Assembly (NCBI RefSeq): GCF_048771995.1
Contig: NC_133028.1
Coordinates: 70,915,001 to 70,979,000 of the forward strand
DNA length: 64,000 nt
Reading direction: 5' to 3'
Source: Taeniopygia guttata
Lineage: Eukaryota > Chordata > Aves > Passeriformes > Estrildidae
The notes under the pieces were generated by a model. That model saw nothing but the letters and a program-made list of their open reading frames with translations, was not told the DNA's origin and did no database searches. The position numbers and the translations under genes are program-made. Shown here in pieces: positions 1 to 12,997 of the stretch (its first letter is position 1; every line of letters starts with the position of its first letter).

Positions 1-940
1 ACCATGTTCATTATATACTTTATTGCTCCAGAAGAACTGTCATAGCCCCTTGCTCACACATATTTCTACTCTATCTTCCTAGCAATCTTTAAAATGTACT
101 TATGTGCCTCCCTGAACCATTAATTTCCTTCTCCCAAAGACTTAGTATCAGTGAATATAAAAAATGAGCTATGAATTTTTTTCTAGGGGAAAAAATAGAT
201 AGAGCTTTATAAACTTTCTATAATACACAAAATTTATTTGAAAACAAAGAAAATCAGATTTTATACAAAATTAGTCTGCCACATGAAATCCTTTGTGAGG
301 TATAAATTCAGAGCTGATATAATTTCAAGCTCTTTGTCTTGATTCAACAGGATGCCCAGTAGTCTTCTGGGAAAACAGAGAAAGAAAACATGACTTGAGT
401 CTCTGACATGGATGAATTTTAGGCAGAACACTTGAGGACCAGCAATGAAGCTGCTAATTGACTTATTCATTCCACTTAATGAGGAATCTACTTCCCAGCC
501 ACTCTAGCCCATATCAGCCTACCCAAACGAAAGATATGGCGCTTGCCTGCTTCAATTTTGTGAATGATCTGTTTTCTGCTGTTAAATTGTTAAATTGGAG
601 GCCAAGTACCACTTTCATTTTCCTGTCAGTATGTCCTGGAGCTGAAGCATTCTCCTGGAGGTTACTGTGGGCTGGTGAGTTGCTGCTGTTTTGGAAGCTG
701 GAGAGTTACACACTGTCCTGGACATGGAGTCTCAGCATGATAATTTATTCTTCTTTTCTATTTTTCTCTTCAATATAAGTCACATTCAAGTTGGCCTAAT
801 TTCTGACTGATCAAGCCTTCCATCCAGAAGGCCACTTTTGCACTTCAGTGACAAGTCTGGAGAATCCACTTGGCACAGGCAGAGCCCATGCTTGAGGTTA
901 GGAGTGCAAGAGTGCAGACACCTGCAATGTGACTTATGTC

Positions 941-982
<42 letters not shown>

Positions 983-3900
983 ACAACCCTGTATGCTGGG
1001 TAAACAAGAAATCCTAGATTTGTCCATGTCAGGTTTGCTTTGGACATTGATACCTGCTCTGTCTGGAACATCAGGCATCTGTATAAAGAGACTAATGTTT
1101 TGTAATATAGCAGAAATGTGTGCTGCATGCTGCATGAACTCTGGGTTCAAATATTCCCCTCAGAAAGTGGTCTTTAGGCAGAGTAGCACTTCACTGTTTC
1201 TACTGAACCTGAGCTCTGACACAATTTCTCAAAATAAAGATCAGCTTGTAATGCAGTTCCTTAAAATTTTCTCATTTTTATCCTCTCACTAGCCACAGGG
1301 GTTTTGGGCACTGTCAGCAAATCCCAACAGCAATATTTTCTCCACCAGCATATCAGTGACAGAGTCAAACAGTGACAAATAGAGTCCTTTTATAAATGCA
1401 GTTATTCCTCACCATTTCATTCACATTTCTATGGGGATGCTGTCAACATCACGATTTTGAAATAGCAGGGCACTAACACAGTGGTTATGATGACTTTCTT
1501 TTGTGGAGAGAGGTATTTATTTCTCTGACTGTGCTAAGCAAAGCAGGAGATCCTGAGATATTCTAAAATATTCTTCCACTTGTGAACTGACCTTTGCCAT
1601 TTCTGTCTCTAAACTCATGATGTATCTACCACCAAGAAACTCAGAAGTATTTGCACAGAATACTTGCCAGCTGAAGACAATTTGCCTTGAGGAAATAAAC
1701 TTCTGTAACTAAGCTCCTGGAAAAAGCTCTTTTGGGGCAATTGGAGGTTTACAGTCCTGATGTTGTGCATACCCTCCTGAGGGTAGTTCTTTCAAAATTA
1801 TATCCTGCTCTAAATTTCTTACCATTTTAAACACAGTTGATCTTTAGGCAATGAAATATTGGTTTCTATTCACATCTGAGTTCTTCTCACTTCTTTCCCC
1901 TGAAGTTGATCCTGATCCATAATTCAGTTTCTTTTTAATATCTGCTTCAGGCATATCTTTATGGAGAAATAGACTGAATTTTACACAGTTATTAGCATAC
2001 CAAATGGAACATCCATGCCCAGTATATGAGGAAACCCAAATTTTACTGATCATTTTAGTTGGCTCATAATGTTTAATAGCTCTCTGCCATGTTCAAACAA
2101 ATAAGATTTTCCTTGGAAATACTAGGGCTCATATTTCACTATCTACTGCATTCTCCTACTTCTCTATTTCACTGCTGACAGAAGGAGAACCTAATAGAAC
2201 AAATCATATTGTGTTTTAAAACCTGTCTACTAGAAATCCCAGTTTAGCTCTTGCACAATTTATTCTATTCTATTTTCAGCTATATATCAGCCTCTATAAC
2301 AGATACGGAACCAGCGAGTAGTGGTTTATATTGCATTATTCACAAATCCCTTGATTTAGTCTGAATCTAGACCACAGATTAGTTTTTAAAAACTGTTCTA
2401 TTTGCAGCTGCTGTCCTTTGGACAACTTCCCCTCCCCTTTAGTCCCTCTTCTAAAAATGAGACTGTTTTCTTGTGAAGCACCCCTACCAGCACTATGAGT
2501 ACATCTAATTCATCATGCATTGTCCTGGAATGTCATCCTTCTACAACTTACAAATATATTTCTATTTTTAAAGCAACTTAATACTTCCTTATAAGGCAAA
2601 ATCAAATCCTGATGCATTTCTCAAAATTGTGACAAGTCTCTGGGAGACTCTTGCCTAACTATACTTTTCAGTTCATACTAAGCTTCTCTCTCAAAATCTT
2701 AGGTTTATCAGCTTATGCAATTTTCAAAAGCAAAAAGGAATACATAGTGATAGGAATATATTAACAAACTTGGGCTGCTTTCTCATGGGAATCTTGTTTA
2801 TCTATTTGTTTGCTTTCTGAGTTAAAAAAAAAAAAACAACACTTGTTTTTATCAGGGAAGCTAAGAAAACAGAGGAAACTGTAAAAGACAAATAATGGAA
2901 AGGACTGACAAAATAGAACTGGAGGGAAAGGAAAGTGCTAGGCTTTTTTCTACTTTTAGTTACAGCTAGTCCTCATTTTACCCCCAAGCTCATGGGGAAC
3001 TCCATTTCCTTGTTACTTTATGGCAGAAATAAAACCCAATGACCAAAGTTCTTTTACAAGAGAAAGAATAAAAGTACTTTTAAAAAATGTTTTAATTTGA
3101 TAAAATGCCATTTTAAAGGCCTATAGATAAATAGATACTCTAAGCAGCCTAACAATTCTTGGATTGTATGCAGGCTTGTTTCTAGATGACTGAGATGGTA
3201 ATTTCACCTGAACTATTCTATTTTAAAATATCTTGAGAGTTGACACCATACAACAATATCTAGGTGCTTATGAATATAGACATCTGTAGCACAATGTATC
3301 TGTAGATACATTCATTTCCCATCCATATATTTTACAATTTTCCATAGCAGAAAAGCTTTTTTCTTCTCTTAATCACACATGTTTAACAGAAAAAGGCTCT
3401 ATTTTAAGCACAACTTGTAATTTTGGAAGGAAAAAACCCCTGTATCTTAACACTTACTAGTTTAAAAAGGAACCTACTGAAATATCTATTTTTACTGACA
3501 ACAGCTGAAATCAATTCTTTGGCAGGATGACAGGTTCCACTTTCAAATGAATTCTGGAATTTCTGTATGGATTTTTCTAAGGTATTTACTGAAATTATGA
3601 ATCATATTTCCTAATTTATGGATCATTTAAAGATCTAAGGCAAATGAACGCAGACAGATCCATAATAATGGGATTTCAAAATTATATCTGCATCATGGGT
3701 TTATCAAGATTAGGTACACAGACCAAATGCATTATATTTAGCTGGCTGTTTTCTAAGTACAAGAACAGGTAGGCACCTTAAGGCTGATAACAGTGGTATG
3801 GATAAATATAGAACCTTCATTTTTATCTGCTAACTCATAATGTTCTCCTGTGTTCATGCATTTTGGGTGAGCTGCTAATCTGCTAAAGTATGCAAAATGG

Positions 3901-6600
3901 GATCTCAAACATCATCTGGATTAGCATGCCATTGACATGGCTGCTAAATAATGGATGAGTAGTGGAGGTTGAGGATGGATACCTTTGGTGGCTGGTCCTG
4001 ATGCTGCTTGTGAGATCTCCGAGTTCCTCTGGCTGCTGTAGGGTCAGTCCAGTGTGCCAGGCACTAGGGAAATCGTCTGCCAGCTTCTTTCTGCAAGATT
4101 AGATTAGAAAAATTAGATGGTAGGGTGCAGTGATTCAAAGAGATCTATGTGACCAAACTGGGACACTAAACTGACCAGGCATAATTCACAAACTAGTGTT
4201 ACTCCAGGTAACATGACAAAGTGCTCTGGCCCAGAGAGATCTAATTTTGATGTACTGGCATCTGAATGAAAAAAAGTAGAATTAAGAGTCAGATAATTTG
4301 TTTCCCACTCCAACCCCTCTTAAGTTATTGCATAGGGTTCATGAGACAGCAGAGAGGTTTAATGCCAAGGCTGATGAAAATTGACCCACTTCAGTTTATA
4401 TGGGACTTGCAAAATGGATTTTAGAGAAACTGTGGCAGAAAAGCCACATATTTCAACTGATGAATTGATCTAAAATTGAATTTCTTGAAGACAGCAGATG
4501 GGAAACAGAGCAAAGCTTTTATAATATGGTAGAACAAATAGGGACATTTCCAAACCAAATAAAAGAAAAAAAAAAAGATGAAAGCATAACAAAGAGCACC
4601 TTTCTAAAAGTGAGTAACAAAGGGCTATGGACTCAGCCACTACAACAAACCTTTCTTGTTCTATCTTTTTGCAATCACCAGCACTGTTATGAGCCATAAG
4701 CCATCAGCAGCTCACTGACTGATCTACACACTGACTGCAAGTACAGTGGTAGAACGAGACACAAGGCTCATTTTTGAATTTTTATCAATTCAATGAAAGT
4801 ATGAGGCGAATGCACCAGGTCTGAGGTACTGATATGTCTCCTTTTCTATTACATGGAAACTAAATTGGTCTCACCAGCATTAAAAGTGTGATTTAGAGTC
4901 GCCTCTGAGGTGCATGGATTCTGCAAGCTTCAGTCTCAAAACTATACAATTATTAATGCTGAAGGCTGGTCAAAAGCTTATATGCTCTGCCTACAATTTC
5001 TGGACTGAAACTGTTGCTGAGGGAGCAGATGTATCTTTTTCTACCTATATAAATCTGATGAAATGTAATTATACAGGGGTTTATGTCCTGGTTCAAAATT
5101 TAAATCAATGCAAGATGTTAGAAGTGGTCCTAGATTCCAGATACAAAGGTTTCTTATAGTGTTTAGTCGTGGGGATGGAAGAGCTGCCTAGGTATGGAAG
5201 GCCACTAAACACTAAACTCTGGCTCTTTCACATCCCAGCCAGAGAGCGCTCACACAAGCCTGCAAAACTCTGTATAGGATTTAACCTTCATTATGTCAAA
5301 GGGGTCTTTGAATATCCATTTCTTTTCAGAAATAATGGCTCTGAAAGTTCCTAGTGTTGGCTATCTGGTAACATTTTGCTCCCACTAGTCTCACCTATAA
5401 AGTTGAAGGTCAGGATTGAGTGGATGAGTTGATTGTAGCACAATACAATGTCTAGTGGCCTATTTTCACCCTTAGAAGGAGCTAGAACCCTTTATCCACA
5501 TTTTATATTAATTTATGCCTATTTGCTAAGTGATTATTTTCTTCTTCATCTTTCTATACCCTGACACCTTCATCTTGCAGACATCTTACAATTGTTAATG
5601 AGAAATAGCTCCCTGCCTTTACAATGCTCACTCTCCGTCTCTTAACACGGAGGCATCAGGTGATAGTTCACTTTGCACGACTTGGAAATGTTGTGTTGTA
5701 CTCCTCTTTTGAATAATACATTCATATTAACAAAGCTCAAAGCAGGAGCAATAATGACAGCCTTACAAACATGATTACTAGCTGAGACACAAGTACAGTC
5801 ACTCTCCTGAATTCATCACCCTGGTATTGTTTTCAGCTCCAGACCTGAAAGTGATTTCCATATTCTACAGTCAAAAACATGACACCTATCTCTAGGAGAA
5901 GCAGAACCAGTCTAATTAATCTGTGGAAACACAATGCATCTTCTAAATCACACTGTTTCAGGGATATCTTATAAACTCTCTGTCTGGAGGGTATTTCATT
6001 AATTCCAGTTCCTATAAAGTCCATCATCTACTTAAGACATGGAAAAGCTTTTAACGAGCAAGATCTCTGGCTCTCAAGAGACAAGGTGTTCTGAGAAAAC
6101 AAACAATTGAGCTAGTGCTCAAGACCTAGTTCCTGAAGGGAAAAACAAAGCCAACTCAAACCAGCAAGGTATTGAATTTGTTTTTAGTATATCTTGAAAA
6201 AAATCTGGGTGACTAAATAAAACATCAGCTATTATGCTAGTGATGTGACAGAGAGAATTAGTAGAGGGCAGGTTGCACTCACAGCACTCTGTGAAATGGC
6301 AACAGTGCAGGTCTTGTTTTCTCTTGGTGGGCTGAAATTGTGACAGGAGTATGAGGAGAATTACTGAGCCACAGATGAGCTGAAAAGATAATTCCTGTAC
6401 ACCAGGTGTGCCTTGTCTTTTCATGCCAGGTTAACTGCTCTTTGGCTGAAATATGAGTGTATTGTTGAAAGAAATCCTAACTCTAGATAGGAAAAAGGAA
6501 CTACTATTTTTATTTGAGCAGGGAAGGCTGTTGCCTGGTGCTGGTGTGCCTTATGCAGCAAAGACTGCCTGCTTCGTCCAGGTAACAATCACGCCCAGTG
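1..6600 (+). other. Gene-free AT-rich flank
   Basis: Unique-looking AT-rich DNA with one (TA)n microsatellite (944-979) and short A runs near 2825 and 4568. The open frames here are at most 118 codons, lack splice context and recognisable domains, and look random. Nothing else is seen. Confidence 0.7.
944..979 (+). repeat. (TA)n microsatellite
   Basis: An uninterrupted AT alternation of 36 bp. It accounts for the YIYIYIYI stretches in the short frames over it, which are artefacts. Confidence 0.95.
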
Positions 6601-6617
6601 TTATCTGTTCTAGGGTA

Positions 6618-6651
6618 ATATCCAAATGGAATATCCAAATATTCCATTTGG
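6618..6651 (+). repeat. Short direct and inverted repeat (hairpin)
   Basis: AATATCCAAAT occurs twice (6618-6628 and 6630-6640). A perfect 13-bp inverted repeat (arms 6622-6634 and 6639-6651) surrounds a 4-nt CCAA loop. It borders a small GC-raised block (6660-6840). Confidence 0.8.
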
Positions 6652-9600
6652 GAATCCAGCAAATTTGGTGAGCAGCAACTTGTCCATCCTCCTCCAAGTG
6701 GACAGGGGAAGAGTGAGGAGCTGTGTGGAGTTGCTTCCCCCCAGCCCACATCTCCTGGCATCTCTGCCCTGCCCCGGAGAATGGCCCTCAGCAGCCACAG
6801 TAAAGCCAGCTGCACTCCTCCCCCTCCTCTGTAGTTCCTTCTTTTGCCTCTTTTAAATACTGGTCGTTATTGTTTCTCAGTAAGAAATTGGGAGAAAATT
6901 CCCTAAGTGTGGCAAAACAAACACCCATTGATTATTTCATTCATTCAGCAAGATATTACCCCAAGCCTGGCCTAGAACACAATGATTTGTGACCCTCAAA
7001 TTCGAGGAGAAGTTCTATCATGGGTTAGAACTAATTCAAAGCCTCTCTTTTGCTATTACCCAGATACCATACCCATTTTGCTATACCCATACATTACCAT
7101 GGCAGTTCTTCTTCTCTCTGGCCACAATGCATGTTAGTGAAGGAAAAATTTATTTCCTGAAGCCATAGTGCCTTTAGCAATTTCACATAGCTCTAAATTA
7201 TGGGTAAATATATCATTTCTTAATGATGTTAATGTTGCTGAGTGTATAGGTCTGTAGTACTCAGAGTTTTATTAATAAATATCAGCTCTAAATTACTCAT
7301 CCTGTTTGAGCAGTAATCACTCAGACTCTCAAGCAAGCAGAAAAAAAAATGTGTTATTTTCTCCTCAATTCACTTGAATTTCTAAAGCCTTGCAAACTTC
7401 ACATGCTTTTAGTGGTCTGTCTGTTTCAGCATTATCATAAGACTTTTAACACTTCACCTTTGCATTCTTCAGGATGTGACCTTCAGCTTTCTCTGGAAGT
7501 ATTAAGACAAGAATTAATTATGTCTCTCCAGCAATATCAATTTTTAATGTCCTTCATGATAGTTAGCTTATCTCCATACATTCAGTTCATAATTTCCTTT
7601 CTATATTATATCCTAGTATAAAAAAATCCCTAAATGTGTACATTTTTAAAGCTCTCCTTATTCATTGTTTACACTTCAATTTTTCAAAAAGATAATACCT
7701 GATCGGGTGATTATGAAATAAATATTTTTTAAAAAATCAAGACCAAAAACTATACAAAAGTATTTTTGAAGAAAATATACTGTATAAAAATAAGCTACTC
7801 AAAAGATCTTCCTTATGCCACTTATCCCTTTTTCCTCTCTTCAGAATCATCCTTTAATACTACTTTTACAGCATCCTGAAATAAAAGCTTCAAAAGTTGC
7901 TGTAATGTGGGAAAGTGTCAGCTCTAATAGCACATCTGCTTGGGATACAGGACTCCTTCTTCAGAGGAATGTAATCTAGTGTTTTATTAATAATACAAGG
8001 CAACTCCAGAAGGAGACAAGGAGGAAACCTGAACTTCTCAGTTTTGAATCCACTTTGTTAAAATAAATTCCAGGATGATGCCATTCATCCAAGTAATCAA
8101 AAATCTCCATTTCTCTACTTCTCTACAATATTATCTACAGCTGGATTTGCTTCGCCTCATCCTACATAAATTTTATATATTTTATTCATGTGTTATTCCT
8201 ATGGCCTGAACTGATTAATTTGTGGTTTTTGCTGTAATACACACTAAAATTTGCATGAAATCTTGAAGAATCTTAGGGTTTTTCAGTTACTGAGTGACAG
8301 ATGAGCTGTCTGGACTAGATTTTATTTTTTTTTTTAAGGCATTAAGTGTCTAAATATTTAGCTGGGCTAGTATTTCAGTTGTGTTTAGATGATTAACCAT
8401 CCATGGTACTCTACCTTCAAAGGTTCCTGCAGCAATTATTCAGATTACTGGACATGAAACATCTTTCCAAACTCTTGCCTTTGCAAGATGGACTTTCAGA
8501 GTTTGCTAAGACATTTCTGAAATTTCTACTAATTCTCTGGTTCAGCCAAAGGAATATAATAGATGTTATGGACAAATGCATCAATATGAAAACTGATGAC
8601 AGAAATTTGTAACAAATACTATCCATCTTACTTTTAAAGTCTTCTTCAGGCTTATCCACTGCTGTTTATTAGGTCTCTCAGATATTTTCCTTGATCCTTT
8701 CCATGATGCCTTTACCCATACATTGACTGAGGTCTATACAGTGCTGATTTACATACATGCTCCTTTCCTGGCATTGCAATGGAGAGATCAGACTGAAACA
8801 GGATTTTGAAAGCTACTCTTAAATGACCTGGGAACTGGATTTTGTTTGACTTTCTTCATAAATTCATATTTGTGAAAGCTTTTTGAGAGCTGCAATTTAA
8901 CTTCATTTGGTAAGCAAGTGGAATAAAAGCAAAATCTTTCAAGTGTTTTGAGAAAAGGAGTAGAACAGAAGCAGACACTTTTTCTGTGGTCAAAATTTAC
9001 TGGATGATCTTAGTCTTTAGACAATTTCTCATTTAAAGTTTTGTTGAGAGAAACAGGTTCTAGTAAATATCTTAATTTAGGTGAAGCAGCATATTTTGCT
9101 AAGAACTATGATTAGTTGAAAACATCCCGGACTGCTTCAGCAGGAACATAGAAATTATGCCATGTTGTAAGGCTGGCTTGCAGTCTGCTGACTGTAGAAT
9201 GCTTTCATATTGTTTAAGCATCTGCACAAGAAATGTGCTGTTGCTTCGAGCTCAAATCATCAGAAAAGCAAAGGAAGAAGCTGCAGCTTCTCATCAGGTC
9301 CTTTCTTCCCCAGTTCTGCCAGGTGACTGTCTTTGTTCTGCTGCTTCCAGGAATTTCTCTCTTTCCTCTACTGCTGGCTACTAACTGATCTCCCTGCAGC
9401 ACTTTTCCCAGCTTCTGTTCTGCTCTGTTCCTTGGTCTTCAACGTGGACCCTGAGACCCTTTCTTCTTGTCACTTTGGAGATGCCCCACAGCTCAGGAAA
9501 GGCTCTATTCTTTTTCACATGTTCTGCTGTTTTGAGCTCAGTCACTGCTAATCCCCAGGATGGCACCCACCATTTCTTTCCAGCTGGCAAGGAATTTTTC

Positions 9601-12499
9601 TCTCCCTTCATCTTTTCATATGCCATTCCCAAAAGACGTAGCTGAGGTTTGAAGGTGATAATTCAATCCACATGTCCAACCAAGGAAGATAAACTAATTG
9701 CCAGGGCTCCTCAATCTTTATTTGAAAATCACAGCACTTTGGGCTTTGAGTACCCTGCATATAGGCACAGTTTATCCCAGAAGTTTGCAGAAACTTGCTA
9801 TTAGATGACCCAGTGGGACCAAGGTATCATTTCTCCCCAGAGCAGCAGAAACAAAATGTAGCACTTTCAATTGCAATGCCTAATTGTGAACATTAAATAT
9901 TTTGACAGCTGGAGGAGAAAACACGTCCTGGAAATGTCCAGGATTGTTATTCATGAAGTGATGCAATGGGTAGAAAATCTAGCTACTTTAGTATATAAAA
10001 AAGAGAAACCTTGCATTTTCTGACAGAGCCTAAATAACATTTTCCCTTGGAAAGAAAAAAAGAAAAGTGAAAATAATTCTTACTATGTGGTGATTTTGTA
10101 ATGATGTACTCTGACAAATCTTTCTATTAAGCTGATCTGAAGCCGAAAAAGATCCTGACTTTAAAGATCTTGGAATGTAGATCTTAACCTATAGAATGGA
10201 TAGGTTGAAATTTGCATAAAAAACCCCAAAAAAACTCTTTTATGCTATTCCAATATTAAGGATCATCTCTTAGACACACAGATACACAGACACACACATC
10301 ACTTTGTGCTGGCACTGGTTGTTAACACAAAGAGGTTGGTCTGTACGAGGTCTTGCTTCCTCCATCCTGTTCCAACAAAAAAAGGCAAATGAGCAGGAGC
10401 ACAAGGTATTTTTTATGCAGAAACAATAATGGGAAAAGGGAGTTGTGCATTTGAGATACCTAGAAACAAGTTTACTGCATTCAGCTAAACAGAGTAAGTA
10501 AAATACAGCCCCACAAGAGAGAAGGTGTTTAAACTTTGAGCATCTGATGCCATCCCTTGATTTACTTAACCGTGCTGCTTTGCTGAGTGGAAAATCTAGT
10601 TACTTGAATGTATAAGGAAAATGAAGACTTATATTTCATGACAGAATCTAAATAACATCTTATCTGTCCAAGTGAAAAGCATGTCCATTACACTAGAATG
10701 GTTATGTACATCATCCTTCTAGTTTACATTGTTAGGGTGCTTTTACATCAAAGATGTCATTTTACCTTCCATCAGACATCCACGGATTTCTCATGCAGCC
10801 TCTCTCTCCTCCCACTCTGCCCTCGCTGCTCTTTGTTTTACTGCCAGGTACCATGAAATTGTAGCTATATTTTTTGACCTGTTTTTTACAGGTTGGAGTA
10901 AAATATACTTACGACATGAGTAAATTTTTCATTGTAAAAGGTATTTCTTCCTTCAGAAAAGTGTCTGAACTTCAAGCAGCAAGTGTATTGTTAGAAGCAA
11001 GGTTTCACTATAAAAGCTTTAAATGATGTCTTAAAGCAAGCTTTTTAAATGCAGTGTGTTGACTCTGTTGCTCTGTAAATCACCAGCCTGTTAAAGGTCA
11101 AAAGATTATCCTTTAGAGAAAGGCTTCATTCTTTATGAAGCAAACTGATGAACCAAAGGTACATAAATAAGATGTCTGCCCTGAGAATTAGGTGAGAAAA
11201 TACATCTTTGCTGTCAAACAAAGCAGAGATGCCAATATGAAGATGGGGTCTATTGTTTTCCTGAGATGCTCATGGATAATAACTTTTTGCTGGTGGCAAA
11301 TTTGGGCTAGGGGATAATATATATTCTCAGTGTTCCTGACTCTTTATCAAAAAAAACCATGAGTTAATGGCACACTACTCACTCCCAGTGGTGAGGCATA
11401 CACACAAAGGAAGAATTTCTCAAGAGTCAATAAACCCCACTCTATTCATTTGAAATATCCTTGGCTTTTATGTTTGACCTTGGGATAAGTACATCATTCC
11501 AATAACGGGATTAGAATATTATTACCTTTCTTATTCAAGTCTTCAATTGATCATAGGTTTATAGTAACATTGTGAGTGTCCCTGCAGAAATGTGTGTATG
11601 TATATATAGATTTCAAGGAACTTGGTTGTGAAATATGACTCCCAAGTGTAAGGTATATAGTGTTATCATTATGCTTCTACGATATCCCCTAATAAAATGG
11701 TAATAAATTAACCTCAGGCATGAAGCTTGGATCCTTGACTGTACAACAGCTTTGCCAATCGGCAACACCGTGATTATGATTTAGGGATATGGAATCATTA
11801 CATGTCTGCAATTTGTAATGAAGAATTCCAGATGCTTGTAGAAGTCCCTCTAAAACCCCAGAACAGGGATAAATGCAAATGTGTGACTCCTATGAGCATA
11901 AGCACATGAGTAGCAGGAACCCTTTCCCAAGCAAAACATTCAGCATTAATTTATATGTTCAGTCTTTTTTTTTTTTTTCATCTGCTGGCGGCTTAATGCT
12001 GAAAGAAAGTTTTCCTTATCTGAGTTGATAGCTAACAGTCAAAGTTGTTCTCTTGTCTCTGTATCTTTCAGAGGCAGGGAAACTGATTTATAACAATACA
12101 TGGATGCACTGAATTAGAAAAGACAGTTTCAGAGCAGTGACATGTTTTCCTTCCTACAGTGCACTCTCCGCTGAGATCTGTCAAACAGGCTGCAGGAGAG
12201 ATGTGTGTGCTCAGAAAGGTTCTCCCTGCGCACGTTCTCCTCTTCCTTCCCTTTCCCACTTGTCCTTTTGCTCCTCTGATCGTGAGCAGAGAACTGCTGT
12301 GCCAATCAGAGGGTGAAGTAGAAGAGGTGAAGGTCTTGCTTCATGGTTGAAAAGGACAGAGCAGCTGGTGAGCTGCAATCCCAGCTCCTGAATAGAACTG
12401 AGCCCATCGCTTCGGTGGCACGGACAGCTTTCACTGCTTTGCAGCTTAGCAGTGGAAGACCTTATCCAAATTTCACCACAAAGCTGCTATAAAAAAAAG
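6652..12499 (+). other. Gene-free flank
   Basis: Mostly AT-rich unique sequence. A GC-raised block at 6660-6840 and a pyrimidine-leaning block at 9290-9640 stand out slightly but show no gene or repeat I recognise. A short CA-rich stretch lies at 10275-10300. Confidence 0.65.
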
Positions 12500-12997
12500 C
12501 CAGGGAATCTCAGAAAATGGGAAACTGGACAAGACAAACGCAGATCTGAACCAATGTGGTTAATCAAATGTTCTTCCTTTATTCGAGATAAGATGGTAGT
12601 TTATATAAGCTTCTACATAGTTTACAGAAACAAAGGCACTCCAATTGGCAAGCTAACATTGTTTACCTTTTCCTTAAGGTGGCCTAAACCCTACACTAAA
12701 AACCTATACTACTTCACACCCAGACAGCCCAGTGCTCCCCATCACACCTTAATACAATTTCTATCTGCGGCACAAACTCTTAATTTCTAACTGCGTCAGA
12801 GTCCTGAAGGCCTCACAAGGCCCAGATCTGAGGCCTAGACTGGAGTAGCTCAAATCTCATAACTCATGTCCTCTTTCTCTCAAAAATGCTGCAACAATAA
12901 AAGGTTGTGAAGACTTTGAAATTAGACACAAACTTGCTTTAACTTTTGAAACTTCTAGGGAAAATTGGGTGATATTTTGTTGAGTGCTTCCGTAACA
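12500..12997 (-). mobile_element. Endogenous retrovirus LTR, minus strand, ends uncertain
   Basis: On the minus strand the segment resembles LTRs common in songbird genomes. It has a TATA-like TTATATAA (12601-12608) and a poly(A) signal AATAAA (complement of 12578-12583), followed by a GATCTGCG-containing U5-like stretch. The upstream end may be the TGTTAC complementary to 12992-12997. I could not find matching inverted termini or a target duplication, so the boundaries are approximate. No internal viral genes are attached. Confidence 0.55.

Noticed and set aside
1140..1165. tRNA B-box-like GGGTTCAAATATTCCCC
   Set aside because: No A box at the right distance and no cloverleaf arms.
12485..12896. 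Alternative LTR limits TGCTATAAAA...GCAACA
   Set aside because: Ends are not inverted copies and flanking hexamers differ, so the wider approximate limits were kept.
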